The position numbers and the translations under genes are program-made. The notes below the pieces were generated by a model that did no database searches, had not been told where the DNA came from, and worked only from the letters and a program-made list of their open reading frames with translations. Shown piece after piece: positions 57,416-64,000 of a stretch of DNA of 64,000 nucleotides (position 1 is its first letter; the number at the start of each line of letters is the position of its first letter). Source of the DNA: Streptomyces brasiliensis (GTDB taxonomy: Bacteria > Actinomycetota > Actinomycetes > Streptomycetales > Streptomycetaceae); the NCBI RefSeq assembly GCF_014647875.1, contig NZ_BMQA01000009.1:268245-332244 (forward strand), in the 5' to 3' direction.

Positions 57416-59047
57416 TCAGATGCCGGCGGCCGCGGACAGATCCCGCTTGACGGCGTCGAGCAGTTCGGCCGCGCGGGCCCGGGCGGCCGGCAGCTCGGCG
57501 TGCGAGGCGACCGGCACGACGACCTCCAGGTAGCACTTCAGCTTGGGCTCGGTGCCGCTGGGCCGGACGACGACACGGGCGCCGTCGAGCGTGTAGCGCA
57601 GCCCGTCGGTGGGCGGGAGCGTCTCGGTGCCGCGCGTGAGGTCCTCGGCCCGGGTGACGGCCAGACCGGCCAGCTCGGTCGGCGGGTGCTCACGCAGTCG
57701 CCGCATGGCGTCGGAGATGACCGACAGATCCTCGACGCGCACCGAGAGCTGGTCGGTGGCGTGCAGCCCGTGCTCGACGGCGAGGTCGTCCAGCAGGTCG
57801 AGCAGGGTCCGCCCCTGCTCCTTCAGCTCGGAGGCCAGCTCGGCGACGAGGAGGGCGGCGGTGATGCCGTCCTTGTCCCGCACCCCGTCCGGGTCGACGC
57901 AGTACCCGAGGGCCTCCTCGTACCCGTACCGCAGTCCGTCCACCCGCGCGATCCACTTGAACCCGGTGAGGGTCTCCTCGTACGGCAGTCCGGCCTTCTC
58001 GGCGATCCGCCCCAGCAGGGACGACGAGACGATGGACTCGGCGAAGGTCCCACGGGCCCCCCGCCGGACGAGATGGGCCGCGAGCAGCGAACCGACCTCG
58101 TCGCCGCGCAGCATCCGCCAGCCGTCCCCGTCCTTGACGGCGACGGCGCAGCGGTCGGCGTCGGGGTCGTTGGCGATGACGAGGTCGGGTTCGGTCGCGC
58201 GGGCCGCGGCGAACGCGAGGTCCATCGCACCCGGCTCTTCCGGATTGGGGAAGGCGACGGTGGGGAAGTCGGGATCGGGCTCGGCCTGTTCGGCGACGAG
58301 GACGGGCACGGGAAAACCGGCACGGGCGAACGCGGCAAGCAGCACGTCCTTCCCGACGCCGTGCATGGCCGTGTAGACGGTACGGGCGGTGCGGGCGGAC
58401 CCGTCGGCGAGGACGGCGTCGGTACGGCCGAGATAGGCGTCGAGGACGGAGTCGTCGAGCACGTCCCACCCGCCCTCGGCCCGCGGCACGTCGTCGAGGG
58501 AGGCGATGGCGTCGATCTTGGCGGCGATCTCGGCGTCGGCGGGCGGCACGATCTGGGAACCGTCGCCGAGGTAGACCTTGTAGCCGTTGTCCCGGGGCGG
58601 GTTGTGGCTGGCGGTGACCTCCACGCCGGCGACGGCGCCGAGATGCCGGACGGCGTAGGCGAGGACGGGGGTGGGCAGCGGGCGGGGGAGTACGGCCGCG
58701 CGCAGCCCGGCTCCGGTCATCACGGCGGCGGTGTCGCGCGCGAAGTCGGCGGACTTGTGCCGGGCGTCGTACCCCACGACGACGAGCCCGTCCCCCTGGC
58801 CGTTCTTCCTCAGGTAGGCGGCGAGCCCGGCGGCGGCCCGGATGACGACGGCCCGGTTCATCCGCATGGGCCCGGCACCCAGCTCACCCCGCAGCCCCGC
58901 GGTACCGAACTGAAGCGTGCCGCTGAAGCGGGCGGCGAGCTCCGTGACGTCCCCCGCGTCGATCAGCTTGGCGAGTTCGTCACGGGTCTCGGCGTCGGGG
59001 TCCTCGGCGAGCCATGCCGTGGCCCGCGCGATGAGATCGTCGTGCAC
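57416..59047 (-). CDS. Phosphopentomutase/phosphoglucomutase (PGM2-like)
   Basis: The 543-residue product starts at GTG 59047 (GTG CAC GAC). It is an alpha-D-phosphohexomutase family protein: FGTAGLRGELGAGPMRMN, phosphoserine loop TASHNPP (Ser147), metal loop NDPDADRCAV, sugar loop GYEEALGYCVDPDG and C-terminal RPSGTEPKLKCYLE. The long form with FGTAGLRG resembles PGM2/phosphopentomutase. Because purine nucleoside phosphorylase, deoA and deoC are all in this window, conversion of (deoxy)ribose-1-phosphate to the 5-phosphate is the best guess; phosphomannomutase is the alternative. It lacks the CTACGCGCGTAG site in the 100 bp upstream. Confidence 0.85.
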   Translation of the reverse strand: MHDDLIARATAWLAEDPDAETRDELAKLIDAGDVTELAARFSGTLQFGTAGLRGELGAGPMRMNRAVVIRAAAGLAAYLRKNGQGDGLVVVGYDARHKSADFARDTAAVMTGAGLRAAVLPRPLPTPVLAYAVRHLGAVAGVEVTASHNPPRDNGYKVYLGDGSQIVPPADAEIAAKIDAIASLDDVPRAEGGWDVLDDSVLDAYLGRTDAVLADGSARTARTVYTAMHGVGKDVLLAAFARAGFPVPVLVAEQAEPDPDFPTVAFPNPEEPGAMDLAFAAARATEPDLVIANDPDADRCAVAVKDGDGWRMLRGDEVGSLLAAHLVRRGARGTFAESIVSSSLLGRIAEKAGLPYEETLTGFKWIARVDGLRYGYEEALGYCVDPDGVRDKDGITAALLVAELASELKEQGRTLLDLLDDLAVEHGLHATDQLSVRVEDLSVISDAMRRLREHPPTELAGLAVTRAEDLTRGTETLPPTDGLRYTLDGARVVVRPSGTEPKLKCYLEVVVPVASHAELPAARARAAELLDAVKRDLSAAAGI

Positions 59048-59086
59048 GTCGGTTCAACCTCTCGATGATCTCCGCCCGCCCGCCCA

Positions 59087-59560
59087 CCCGACTCGCTTGG
59101 CCGGGAGGCTGGGCTTGGGGGCGGGGGTTGCGTGGTCGGGTACAGGGTGGGGGAGCGGGCGTGGTCCGGGGGTGAAACCCCGGCGGAGGAGTCGCAATCC
59201 CGCGAGGGGTACGGAGGGCGAAGCCGGTCGGGCTGTGGAAGGTGGAGCCGGTCGGGCTGTGGAGGGTGGAGCCGGTCGTGGTGCGGGGACGGAGTCCCCG
59301 CTGGGGTCTGGGGCGAAGCCGGTCGGGGTGCGGAGGGTGGAGCCCCGCCAGGGGTGCAGGGGACGGAGTCCCCGCTGGGGTCCGGGGCGGAGCGCCAGGG
59401 CGAGGGAACCTCTTCACCCACCGAGTCGGGCGGGCGGGTGGGCGAGCGGGCCCCGGGGCGGAGCCCCGGGGTGGGGCACCCTTTCAGCCCACCGAGTCGG
59501 GTGGGCCGGCGGGGTTTGCGGCGGAGCCCCAGGCGGAGTCCTACCCCGCCGAGGACGCGA
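59087..59560. repeat. Repeat-rich intergenic region
   Basis: The 519-bp gap between the mutase start and the nucleoside phosphorylase stop is G-rich and made of degenerate repeats. GGTGGAGCCGGTCG occurs at 59228 and 59265 with variants nearby, GGACGGAGTCCCCGCTGGGG at 59288 and 59361, and CCACCGAGTCGGG at 59418 and 59498, with its complement ACCCGACTCG at 59087. No convincing gene is present. The mutase promoter must lie at the right... that is, at the low-coordinate end near 59050-59130. Confidence 0.7.
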
Positions 59561-59566
59561 CCCCGG

Positions 59567-60391
59567 TCAGAGCCGGCGCAGCACCTGGACCAGCAGCTCC
59601 CCCATCCGCGCCGCCGAGTCCCGCCCGGCCTGCAGCACCTCCTCATGGTTCAGAGGCTCCCCCGTCATCCCGGCGGCAAGATTCGTCACCAGGGAGATGC
59701 CCAGCACCTCCGCTCCGGCCTCCCGCGCCGCGATGGCCTCCAGCACCGTCGACATCCCCACCAGATCCGCCCCGATCACCCGAGCCATCCGGATCTCCGC
59801 CGGTGTCTCGTAGTGCGGCCCGGGGAACTGCGCGTACACCCCCTCCTCCAGCGAGGAGTCGATCTCCTTGCACAGCGCCCGCAGCCGAGGCGAGTACAGA
59901 TCGGTCAGGTCCACGAAGTTCGCCCCGACGATCGGCGACGTCGCCGTCAGATTGATGTGGTCGCTGATCAGCACCGGCTGCCCCGGCCGCATACCCTCAC
60001 GCAGCCCCCCGCACCCGTTCGTCAGCACCACGGACTTGCAGCCGGCCGCCACCGCCGTACGGACGCCGTGCGCGACAGCGGCGACACCCCGCCCCTCGTA
60101 GTAGTGCGTACGGCCCAGGAACACCAGCGCGCGCTTGTCACCGATCGCGTACGAGCGGACCTTGCCCCCGTGACCCTCGACCGCCGGCGGCGGGAAGCCG
60201 GGCAGCTCGGTGACCCGGAACTCGGCATCGGGAGCGCCCAGGGCGTCGACGGCCGGCGCCCAGCCGGAGCCCATCACGAGGGCGACGTCATGGGTCTCGG
60301 CGCCGGTCAGCTCGCGCAGGCGCGAGGCGGCAGCGTCGGCGGCGGCATGGGGATCGCCCTGGATGTCGTCCGGAAGAAGAGATGCGTTCAC
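59567..60391 (-). CDS. Purine nucleoside phosphorylase
   Basis: The 274-residue product starts at GTG 60391. It is the trimeric-type enzyme: DVALVMGSGW for phosphate, VEGHGGKVRSYAIG, FLGRTHYYEGRG, TNGCGGLREGMRPGQPVLISDHIN and the base-binding GPHYETPAEIRM with GMSTVLEAIAAREAG. It splits (deoxy)inosine and (deoxy)guanosine with phosphate, giving sugar-1-phosphate for the mutase next door. The perfect operator palindrome lies 25 bp upstream, so it shares control with adenosine deaminase, whose product it uses. Length is normal. Confidence 0.93.
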   Translation of the reverse strand: MNASLLPDDIQGDPHAAADAAASRLRELTGAETHDVALVMGSGWAPAVDALGAPDAEFRVTELPGFPPPAVEGHGGKVRSYAIGDKRALVFLGRTHYYEGRGVAAVAHGVRTAVAAGCKSVVLTNGCGGLREGMRPGQPVLISDHINLTATSPIVGANFVDLTDLYSPRLRALCKEIDSSLEEGVYAQFPGPHYETPAEIRMARVIGADLVGMSTVLEAIAAREAGAEVLGISLVTNLAAGMTGEPLNHEEVLQAGRDSAARMGELLVQVLRRL

Positions 60392-60415
60392 GCGATGAGC
60401 GTAGCCGGTCTGGGC

Positions 60416-60427
60416 CTACGCGCGTAG
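60416..60427. promoter_or_regulatory. Perfect CTACGCGCGTAG palindrome upstream of purine nucleoside phosphorylase
   Basis: The fourth perfect copy lies 25 bp before the GTG at 60391 on the minus strand, the same distance range as at deoC and adenosine deaminase. The 145-bp gap 60392-60536 has no other recognisable site. Confidence 0.75.
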
Positions 60428-60536
60428 ATGGTAGAGGTCACGGGTTGGCGATCGTTGTCTTGTCGTTTCCGACAAAAGGGTGCTGCGATACGCGCCACCA
60501 GATCCGGAAACAGGTCCCGGAACGGGGTCGAACGGC

Positions 60537-60974
60537 TCAGCAGGGCCGCTTGCGCAGCTCCATCACATAGTCGTGCGGCGCCCCGGCCGACTCGGCGGCG
60601 TCCGCGATCTCACCCAGATACCGTGCCGACGACAACCCGCCCTCATACCCGTTCAGCACGTACACCCACGCCGGCTCCTCCCCGTCCAGCGTGTGCGCCC
60701 GAATCCGTGCGCGGCGGTAGATCCCGAGCCCCACGCCCTCCCACCGGTCCAGGGCCTCCTCGTCCGGCGGCGCGATGTCGTACAGCCCCACGAAGACCTG
60801 GCACCCCGGCTCCTCGACGATCGTCGCCAGCGCGCCCTCCCAGCCGAGCTGCTCGCCGCCGAAGGTCAGCCGCCATCCGTTCAGCCAGCCCGTGGCGCGC
60901 AGCGGCGAGTGCGGGGCGCGGCGGGACATCAGCCGCGTGTCGAGATTGCCGGCGTACGCGGCGTAGAGCGACAT
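60537..60974 (-). CDS. Gamma-glutamylcyclotransferase-like protein
   Basis: The 145-residue product from ATG 60974 begins MSLYAAYAGNLD, the substrate-loop motif of GGCT-fold proteins (usually Y-x-Y-G-S-N). It continues with ATGWLNGWRLTFGG, VFVGLYDIAPPDEEALDRWEG and AWVYVLNGY, all in the expected order. The Ser of GSN is replaced by Gly, so cyclotransferase activity is not assured. It is 36 bp from the conserved-length window for family size (about 140). It is divergent from the flavoprotein gene at 61121. Function uncertain. Confidence 0.75.
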   Translation of the reverse strand: MSLYAAYAGNLDTRLMSRRAPHSPLRATGWLNGWRLTFGGEQLGWEGALATIVEEPGCQVFVGLYDIAPPDEEALDRWEGVGLGIYRRARIRAHTLDGEEPAWVYVLNGYEGGLSSARYLGEIADAAESAGAPHDYVMELRKRPC

Positions 60975-61120
60975 GGCTCGAGAGTACGGCAGCGGAAACT
61001 CCCGTCCCCCGTGCCCCGCAAACAACCTCCGTACCGCCCACCCGTCCCACCGCTCCCACAGATAACGGAAAGCACACCAGTCACGCCCCCGGGCAGTTGC
61101 ACCTTGAGGAGTGCGGGACA

Positions 61121-62569
61121 ATGGGGTACGTGACTCGGATCGTGATCATCGGTGGCGGCCCCGGCGGATACGAAGCGGCGCTGGTGGCCGCACAGCTCGG
61201 CGCGGAGGTGACCGTCGTCGACTGCGACGGTCTCGGCGGCGCCTCGGTGCTGACCGACTGCGTGCCGTCGAAGACCCTCATCGCCACGGCCGAGGTGATG
61301 ACCACCTTCGACTCCTCCTACGAGGAACTGGGCATCATCGTGGCCGACGACACACCGCCGCTGGAGCAGGCGGCCCGGGTCGTCGGCGTCGACCTCGGCA
61401 AGGTCAACCGCCGTGTGAAGCGCCTCGCGCTCGCCCAGTCCCACGACATCACCGCCTCCGTCACCCGCGCCGGCGCCCGCGTCCTGCGCGGCCGCGGCCG
61501 CCTGGAGGGCATGCAGGCCCTCGACGGCTCCCGCAAGGTCGTCGTCACCGCCGCCGACGGCACTGAGGAGACCCTGGTCGCCGACGCCGTACTGATCGCG
61601 ACCGGCGGCCACCCGCGTGAGCTCCCCGACGCCCAGCCCGACGGCGAGCGCATCCTCAACTGGACCCAGGTCTACGACCTCACCGAGCTCCCCGAGGAGC
61701 TCATCGTGGTCGGTTCCGGTGTCACGGGCGCCGAGTTCGCCGGTGCCTACCAGGCCCTCGGCTCCAAGGTCACCCTCGTCTCCTCCCGCGACCGCGTGCT
61801 GCCCGGCGAGGACCCGGACGCCGCCGCCGTCCTCGAGGACGTCTTCCGCCGCCGCGGCATGAACGTCATGGCCCGCTCCCGCGCCGCCTCCGCCAAGCGC
61901 GTCGGCGACAAGGTCGAGGTCACCCTCTCCGACGGCCGCGTGATCACCGGCTCGCACTGCCTCATGGCCGTCGGTGCCATCCCCAACAGCGCGGGCCTCG
62001 GCCTGGAGGAGGCCGGCGTCAAGCTCCGCGAGTCCGGGCACATCTGGACCGACAAGGTCTCCCGCACCACCGCGCCCGGTGTGTACGCCGCCGGTGACGT
62101 GACCGGCGTCTTCGCCCTCGCCTCGGTCGCCGCGATGCAGGGACGTATCGCCATGTACCACTTCCTCGGCGACGCGGTGGCCCCGCTCAACCTGAAGACG
62201 GTCTCCTCGAACGTCTTCACCGACCCCGAGATCGCCACCGTCGGCTACACGCAGGCAGACATCGACGCGGGCAAGATCGAGGCCCGGGTCGTCAAGCTGC
62301 CCCTCCTGCGCAACCCGCGCGCCAAGATGCAGGGCATCCGCGACGGCTTCGTCAAGATCTTCTGCCGGCCGGGCACCGGGATCGTCGTCGGCGGTGTCGT
62401 CGTCGCGCCCCGCGCCTCGGAACTGATCCACCCCATCTCGATCGCCGTCGACAACAATCTGACGGTCGAACAGATCGCGAACGCCTTCACGGTGTACCCC
62501 TCCCTTTCGGGGTCGATCGCGGAGGTGGCCCGACAGCTCCACACCCGCAAGGCGACGGGCGAGTTCTGA
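61121..62569 (+). CDS. lpdA: LpdA-type NAD(P)H-quinone dehydrogenase with a single active-site Cys
   Basis: The 482-residue product from ATG 61121 has GAGGAG about 10 nt upstream. FAD site VIIGGGPGGYEAA, NAD site VVGSGVTGAEFAGA, YAAGDVTG, and the C-terminal dimer domain are all present. The redox-disulphide motif of lipoamide dehydrogenases (C-x4-C) is here GGASVLTDCVPSK: the first Cys is Ser, only the second remains. The same change marks LpdA (Rv3303c) of Mycobacterium tuberculosis, a quinone reductase without lipoamide activity. The C-terminal lacks the usual His-x4-Glu (HPISIAVDNN). No neighbours are co-transcribed. Confidence 0.88.
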   Translation: MGYVTRIVIIGGGPGGYEAALVAAQLGAEVTVVDCDGLGGASVLTDCVPSKTLIATAEVMTTFDSSYEELGIIVADDTPPLEQAARVVGVDLGKVNRRVKRLALAQSHDITASVTRAGARVLRGRGRLEGMQALDGSRKVVVTAADGTEETLVADAVLIATGGHPRELPDAQPDGERILNWTQVYDLTELPEELIVVGSGVTGAEFAGAYQALGSKVTLVSSRDRVLPGEDPDAAAVLEDVFRRRGMNVMARSRAASAKRVGDKVEVTLSDGRVITGSHCLMAVGAIPNSAGLGLEEAGVKLRESGHIWTDKVSRTTAPGVYAAGDVTGVFALASVAAMQGRIAMYHFLGDAVAPLNLKTVSSNVFTDPEIATVGYTQADIDAGKIEARVVKLPLLRNPRAKMQGIRDGFVKIFCRPGTGIVVGGVVVAPRASELIHPISIAVDNNLTVEQIANAFTVYPSLSGSIAEVARQLHTRKATGEF

Positions 62570-62581
62570 CGTACGACTCCG

Positions 62582-62604
62582 ACTCCCCGCTGGTCACGGG
62601 GAGT
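62582..62604 (+). terminator. Terminator hairpin after lpdA
   Basis: ACTCCCCG (62582-62589) pairs with CGGGGAGT (62597-62604) around 7 nt, followed by TGTCG. It lies 12 bp after the stop codon. Confidence 0.65.
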
Positions 62605-62722
62605 TGTCGAGCATGCGTACGGCATAGGCGGGACGGGTAGGCCCTATACCACTTCCCACCCTGCCATGCGAACAACTTCTGTTATTCGGCGCAAACTGCT
62701 GAAAGCAGACGGTCGTTGGGGT

Positions 62723-62728
62723 TACTGT
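62723..62728 (+). promoter_or_regulatory. Candidate -10 box of leaderless DeoR gene
   Basis: TACTGT lies 7 nt before the GTG at 62736, with CTGAAA 18 nt further upstream as a possible -35. No Shine-Dalgarno is present, which supports a leaderless transcript. The region 62605-62722 is AT-richer than average but has no CTACGCGCGTAG site. Confidence 0.5.
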
Positions 62729-62735
62729 CAGTTTC

Positions 62736-63674
62736 GTGTTCGCTGCAGAACGTCGTCAATTGATCCTCGAAATGGTGCGAGCGAATGGGGCCGTGTCGCT
62801 CCGCGAGCTCGCCCGCGTCGTCCAGACCTCCGAAGTGACCGTACGGCGGGACGTGCGCGCACTGGAGGCAGAAGGACTCCTCGACCGCCGGCACGGCGGT
62901 GCGGTACTGCCGGGCGGATTCACGCGGGAATCCGGCTTTCCGCAGAAGTCACATCTCGCGACCGCCGAGAAGACGGCCATCGCCGATCTCGCCGCCGGAC
63001 TCGTCGAAGAGGGCGAGGCCATCGTGGTCGGGGCGGGGACCACCACTCAGGAGCTGGCCCGCCGGCTCGCCCGGGTGCCCGGTCTGACCGTCGTCACCAA
63101 CTCGCTGCTGGTGGCCCAGGCCCTGGCGCACGCCAACCGTGTCGAAGTCGTCATGACCGGCGGCACCCTGCGCGGCTCCAACTACGCCCTCGTCGGCTCC
63201 GGAGCGGAGCAGTCCCTCCAGGGCCTGCGGGTGTCCAAGGCGTTCCTGTCGGGCAGCGGCCTGACCGCGGAGCGCGGGCTGTCCACGTCCAACATGCTCT
63301 CGGCGTCCGTCGACCGGGCGCTCGTGCAGGCCGCTGCGGAGGTCGTCGTCCTGGCCGACCACTCCAAGCTCGGCACGGACACGATGTTCCAGACGGTGCC
63401 CACGGATGTGATCACCCGGCTCGTGACCGACGAGCCGCCGGCGCACGACGACCGTGCGGGTACGGAGTTGCAGGCGCTGGCGGATCAGGGGGTGCAGATC
63501 GCCGTCGCCGGGGCGTCGGGAAACCCGGGGGGTGATCATGTCCCGGCACGACGCGCTCCGCTGCCGGGACCGCGCGCTCCGCGCCGGGAGGTACCAGGCG
63601 CTCTGCGGGCAGCCGCGGTTGTCGGTGAGCAGGGTTCGGGTGAGCGGCGCGTTGCTGACCTGCGCCGGCGCTGA
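62736..63674 (+). CDS. DeoR-family transcriptional regulator
   Basis: The 312-residue product from GTG 62736 begins MFAAERRQLILEMVRANGAVSLRELARVVQTSEVTVRRDVRALE, a DeoR helix-turn-helix. The effector domain (about 75-235) has IVVGAGTTTQELARRL, VVTNSLLVAQALA, VVMTGGTLRGSNYALVG, and KAFLSGSGLTAERGLST, typical of sugar-phosphate-sensing DeoR proteins. The last 50 or so residues (after VAGASGNPGG) are a basic Arg/Pro stretch unlike the family, perhaps from a frameshift or lost stop. It is close to purine phosphorylase and mutase genes, so it is a candidate regulator of sugar or nucleoside use; no target site is visible at its own promoter. Confidence 0.88.
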   Translation: MFAAERRQLILEMVRANGAVSLRELARVVQTSEVTVRRDVRALEAEGLLDRRHGGAVLPGGFTRESGFPQKSHLATAEKTAIADLAAGLVEEGEAIVVGAGTTTQELARRLARVPGLTVVTNSLLVAQALAHANRVEVVMTGGTLRGSNYALVGSGAEQSLQGLRVSKAFLSGSGLTAERGLSTSNMLSASVDRALVQAAAEVVVLADHSKLGTDTMFQTVPTDVITRLVTDEPPAHDDRAGTELQALADQGVQIAVAGASGNPGGDHVPARRAPLPGPRAPRREVPGALRAAAVVGEQGSGERRVADLRRR

Positions 63675-63738
63675 CCGGGCTCGGTAAGGGCCTGGGTGTG
63701 AGTGCCTGTTCGCCGTAGGGGTGCGCTTGTTCGGCGGC

Positions 63739-63790
63739 TGCGGGTGTGTCGTGGCCGGTCGTGCCCATGCGGCGGAGCCGCAGATCGATA
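63739..63790. repeat. Copy of a dispersed 3'-intergenic repeat
   Basis: GTGTCGTGGCCGGTCGTGCC followed by CATGCGGCGGAGCCGCAGATCG resembles 29817-29862. Nothing else is recognised in 63675-63837. Confidence 0.45.
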
Positions 63791-63837
63791 CAGGCCCGCG
63801 TCCCTGGCGGGGCGCCGGAGCTTGCCGGGGACATGAA

Positions 63838-63861
63838 GGCGCCCGGCCGGAGCCGGGCGCC
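63838..63861. terminator. Terminator hairpin between deoR and accA-type gene
   Basis: GGCGCCCGGC (63838-63847) pairs perfectly with GCCGGGCGCC (63852-63861) around CGGA. It lies 20 bp beyond the biotin-carboxylase-type gene stop and may serve both convergent genes. Confidence 0.8.
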
Positions 63862-63881
63862 GTCGGTTGTCGTGCGGTTCG

Positions 63882-64000
63882 TCAGTCCTTGATTTCGCAG
63901 ATCACTGCGCCGGAGGTGAGGGATGCGCCGACCTCTGCGCTGAGGCCCTTGATGGTGCCGGTCTTGTGGGCGTTGAGGGGCTGTTCCATCTTCATGGCCT
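63882..64000 (-). CDS. Acyl-CoA carboxylase biotin-carrier/carboxylase subunit, C-terminal end
   Basis: Only the last 39 codons are in the window; the 5' part lies beyond position 64000. The peptide has AMKMEQPL, the biotin attachment site of biotin carboxyl carrier domains (Lys of AMKM is biotinylated), followed by NAHKTGTIKGLSAEVG and a final ICEIKD. In actinobacteria this domain is at the C-terminus of the fused biotin carboxylase-BCCP alpha subunit (AccA-type) of acyl-CoA carboxylases, which make malonyl- or methylmalonyl-CoA. The position after a DeoR gene fits the Streptomyces accA2 locus as I remember it. The full gene cannot be judged here. Confidence 0.9.
   Translation of the reverse strand, partial: AMKMEQPLNAHKTGTIKGLSAEVGASLTSGAVICEIKD

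Noticed and set aside
59132..60427. A 431-codon plus-strand open frame over the repeat region and nucleoside phosphorylase
   Set aside because: Its product is low-complexity, antisense to a certain enzyme gene, and begins in degenerate repeats.
63454..63687. Alternative frame over the DeoR C-terminus as a separate gene
   Set aside because: No ribosome binding site, no domain and only 77 codons. It is considered only as evidence for a possible frameshift.

Overview
The window is very GC-rich, with third-position G/C codon bias, GTG starts, many 4-bp start/stop overlaps and almost no TTA codons. It carries the afsQ1-afsQ2-sigQ locus in the arrangement known from Streptomyces, so this is a Streptomyces chromosomal core segment. 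No tRNA, rRNA, CRISPR array or transposase gene was seen.

Positions 1-10400 hold a cell-envelope glycopolymer locus: a GT39-type membrane glycosyltransferase, a methyltransferase, a polysialyltransferase-like protein and a GT2 glycosyltransferase on the minus strand. Divergently on the plus strand lie a GT-B-like protein, a CMP-nonulosonate cytidylyltransferase fused to a HAD phosphatase, a NeuB-type synthase without its SAF domain, and a GT52-like glycosyltransferase. Together they look like a pathway for a nonulosonic-acid (probably Kdn-type) wall polymer. The locus ends at a 166-bp palindromic MITE-like element; a second, 164/166-identical copy lies at 26063-26228.

Positions 11500-21440 carry an M20 amidohydrolase and then a nucleoside uptake and salvage block: two tandem BMP lipoproteins, a double ABC ATPase, two permeases, cytidine deaminase and thymidine phosphorylase. 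Adenosine deaminase (27104), deoC with two aldehyde dehydrogenase genes (35205-38501), a phosphopentomutase-like gene (57416) and purine nucleoside phosphorylase (59567) belong to the same physiology. A perfect palindrome CTACGCGCGTAG lies just upstream of four of these units and a variant upstream of the two lipoproteins, which suggests one shared operator.

Positions 21500-35100 hold assorted genes: Uma2-like nuclease, STAS protein, SnoaL-tailed ECF sigma factor, MFS exporter with divergent LysR regulator, alpha/beta hydrolase, small secreted proteins, PspC and VanZ proteins, the AfsQ two-component system with its lipoprotein, SigQ, and a uridine-kinase-like NTPase. A GTGAC-N6-GTGAC AfsQ1 site lies between afsQ1 and sigQ.

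Positions 39750-55900 are the most unusual part. Two TTA-containing paralogues flank a secreted protein. They are followed by a Pst-like transporter (pstC, pstA, pstB) interleaved with three different extracellular binding-protein-like proteins (two anchored by C-terminal membrane helices after Gly/Ser linkers), an Ig-like protein ending in the sortase signal LASTG, a membrane sortase homologue with His and Cys both replaced, and a lipoprotein with a sortase-like His/Cys/Arg arrangement. A wall lytic transglycosylase gene comes next. The proposed role is a wall-spanning ligand-capture importer.

Positions 56000-64000 hold a GT-C mannosyltransferase-like protein, the mutase and purine nucleoside phosphorylase, a gamma-glutamylcyclotransferase-like protein, a single-cysteine LpdA-type flavoprotein, a DeoR regulator and the 3' end of an acyl-CoA carboxylase biotin subunit gene.
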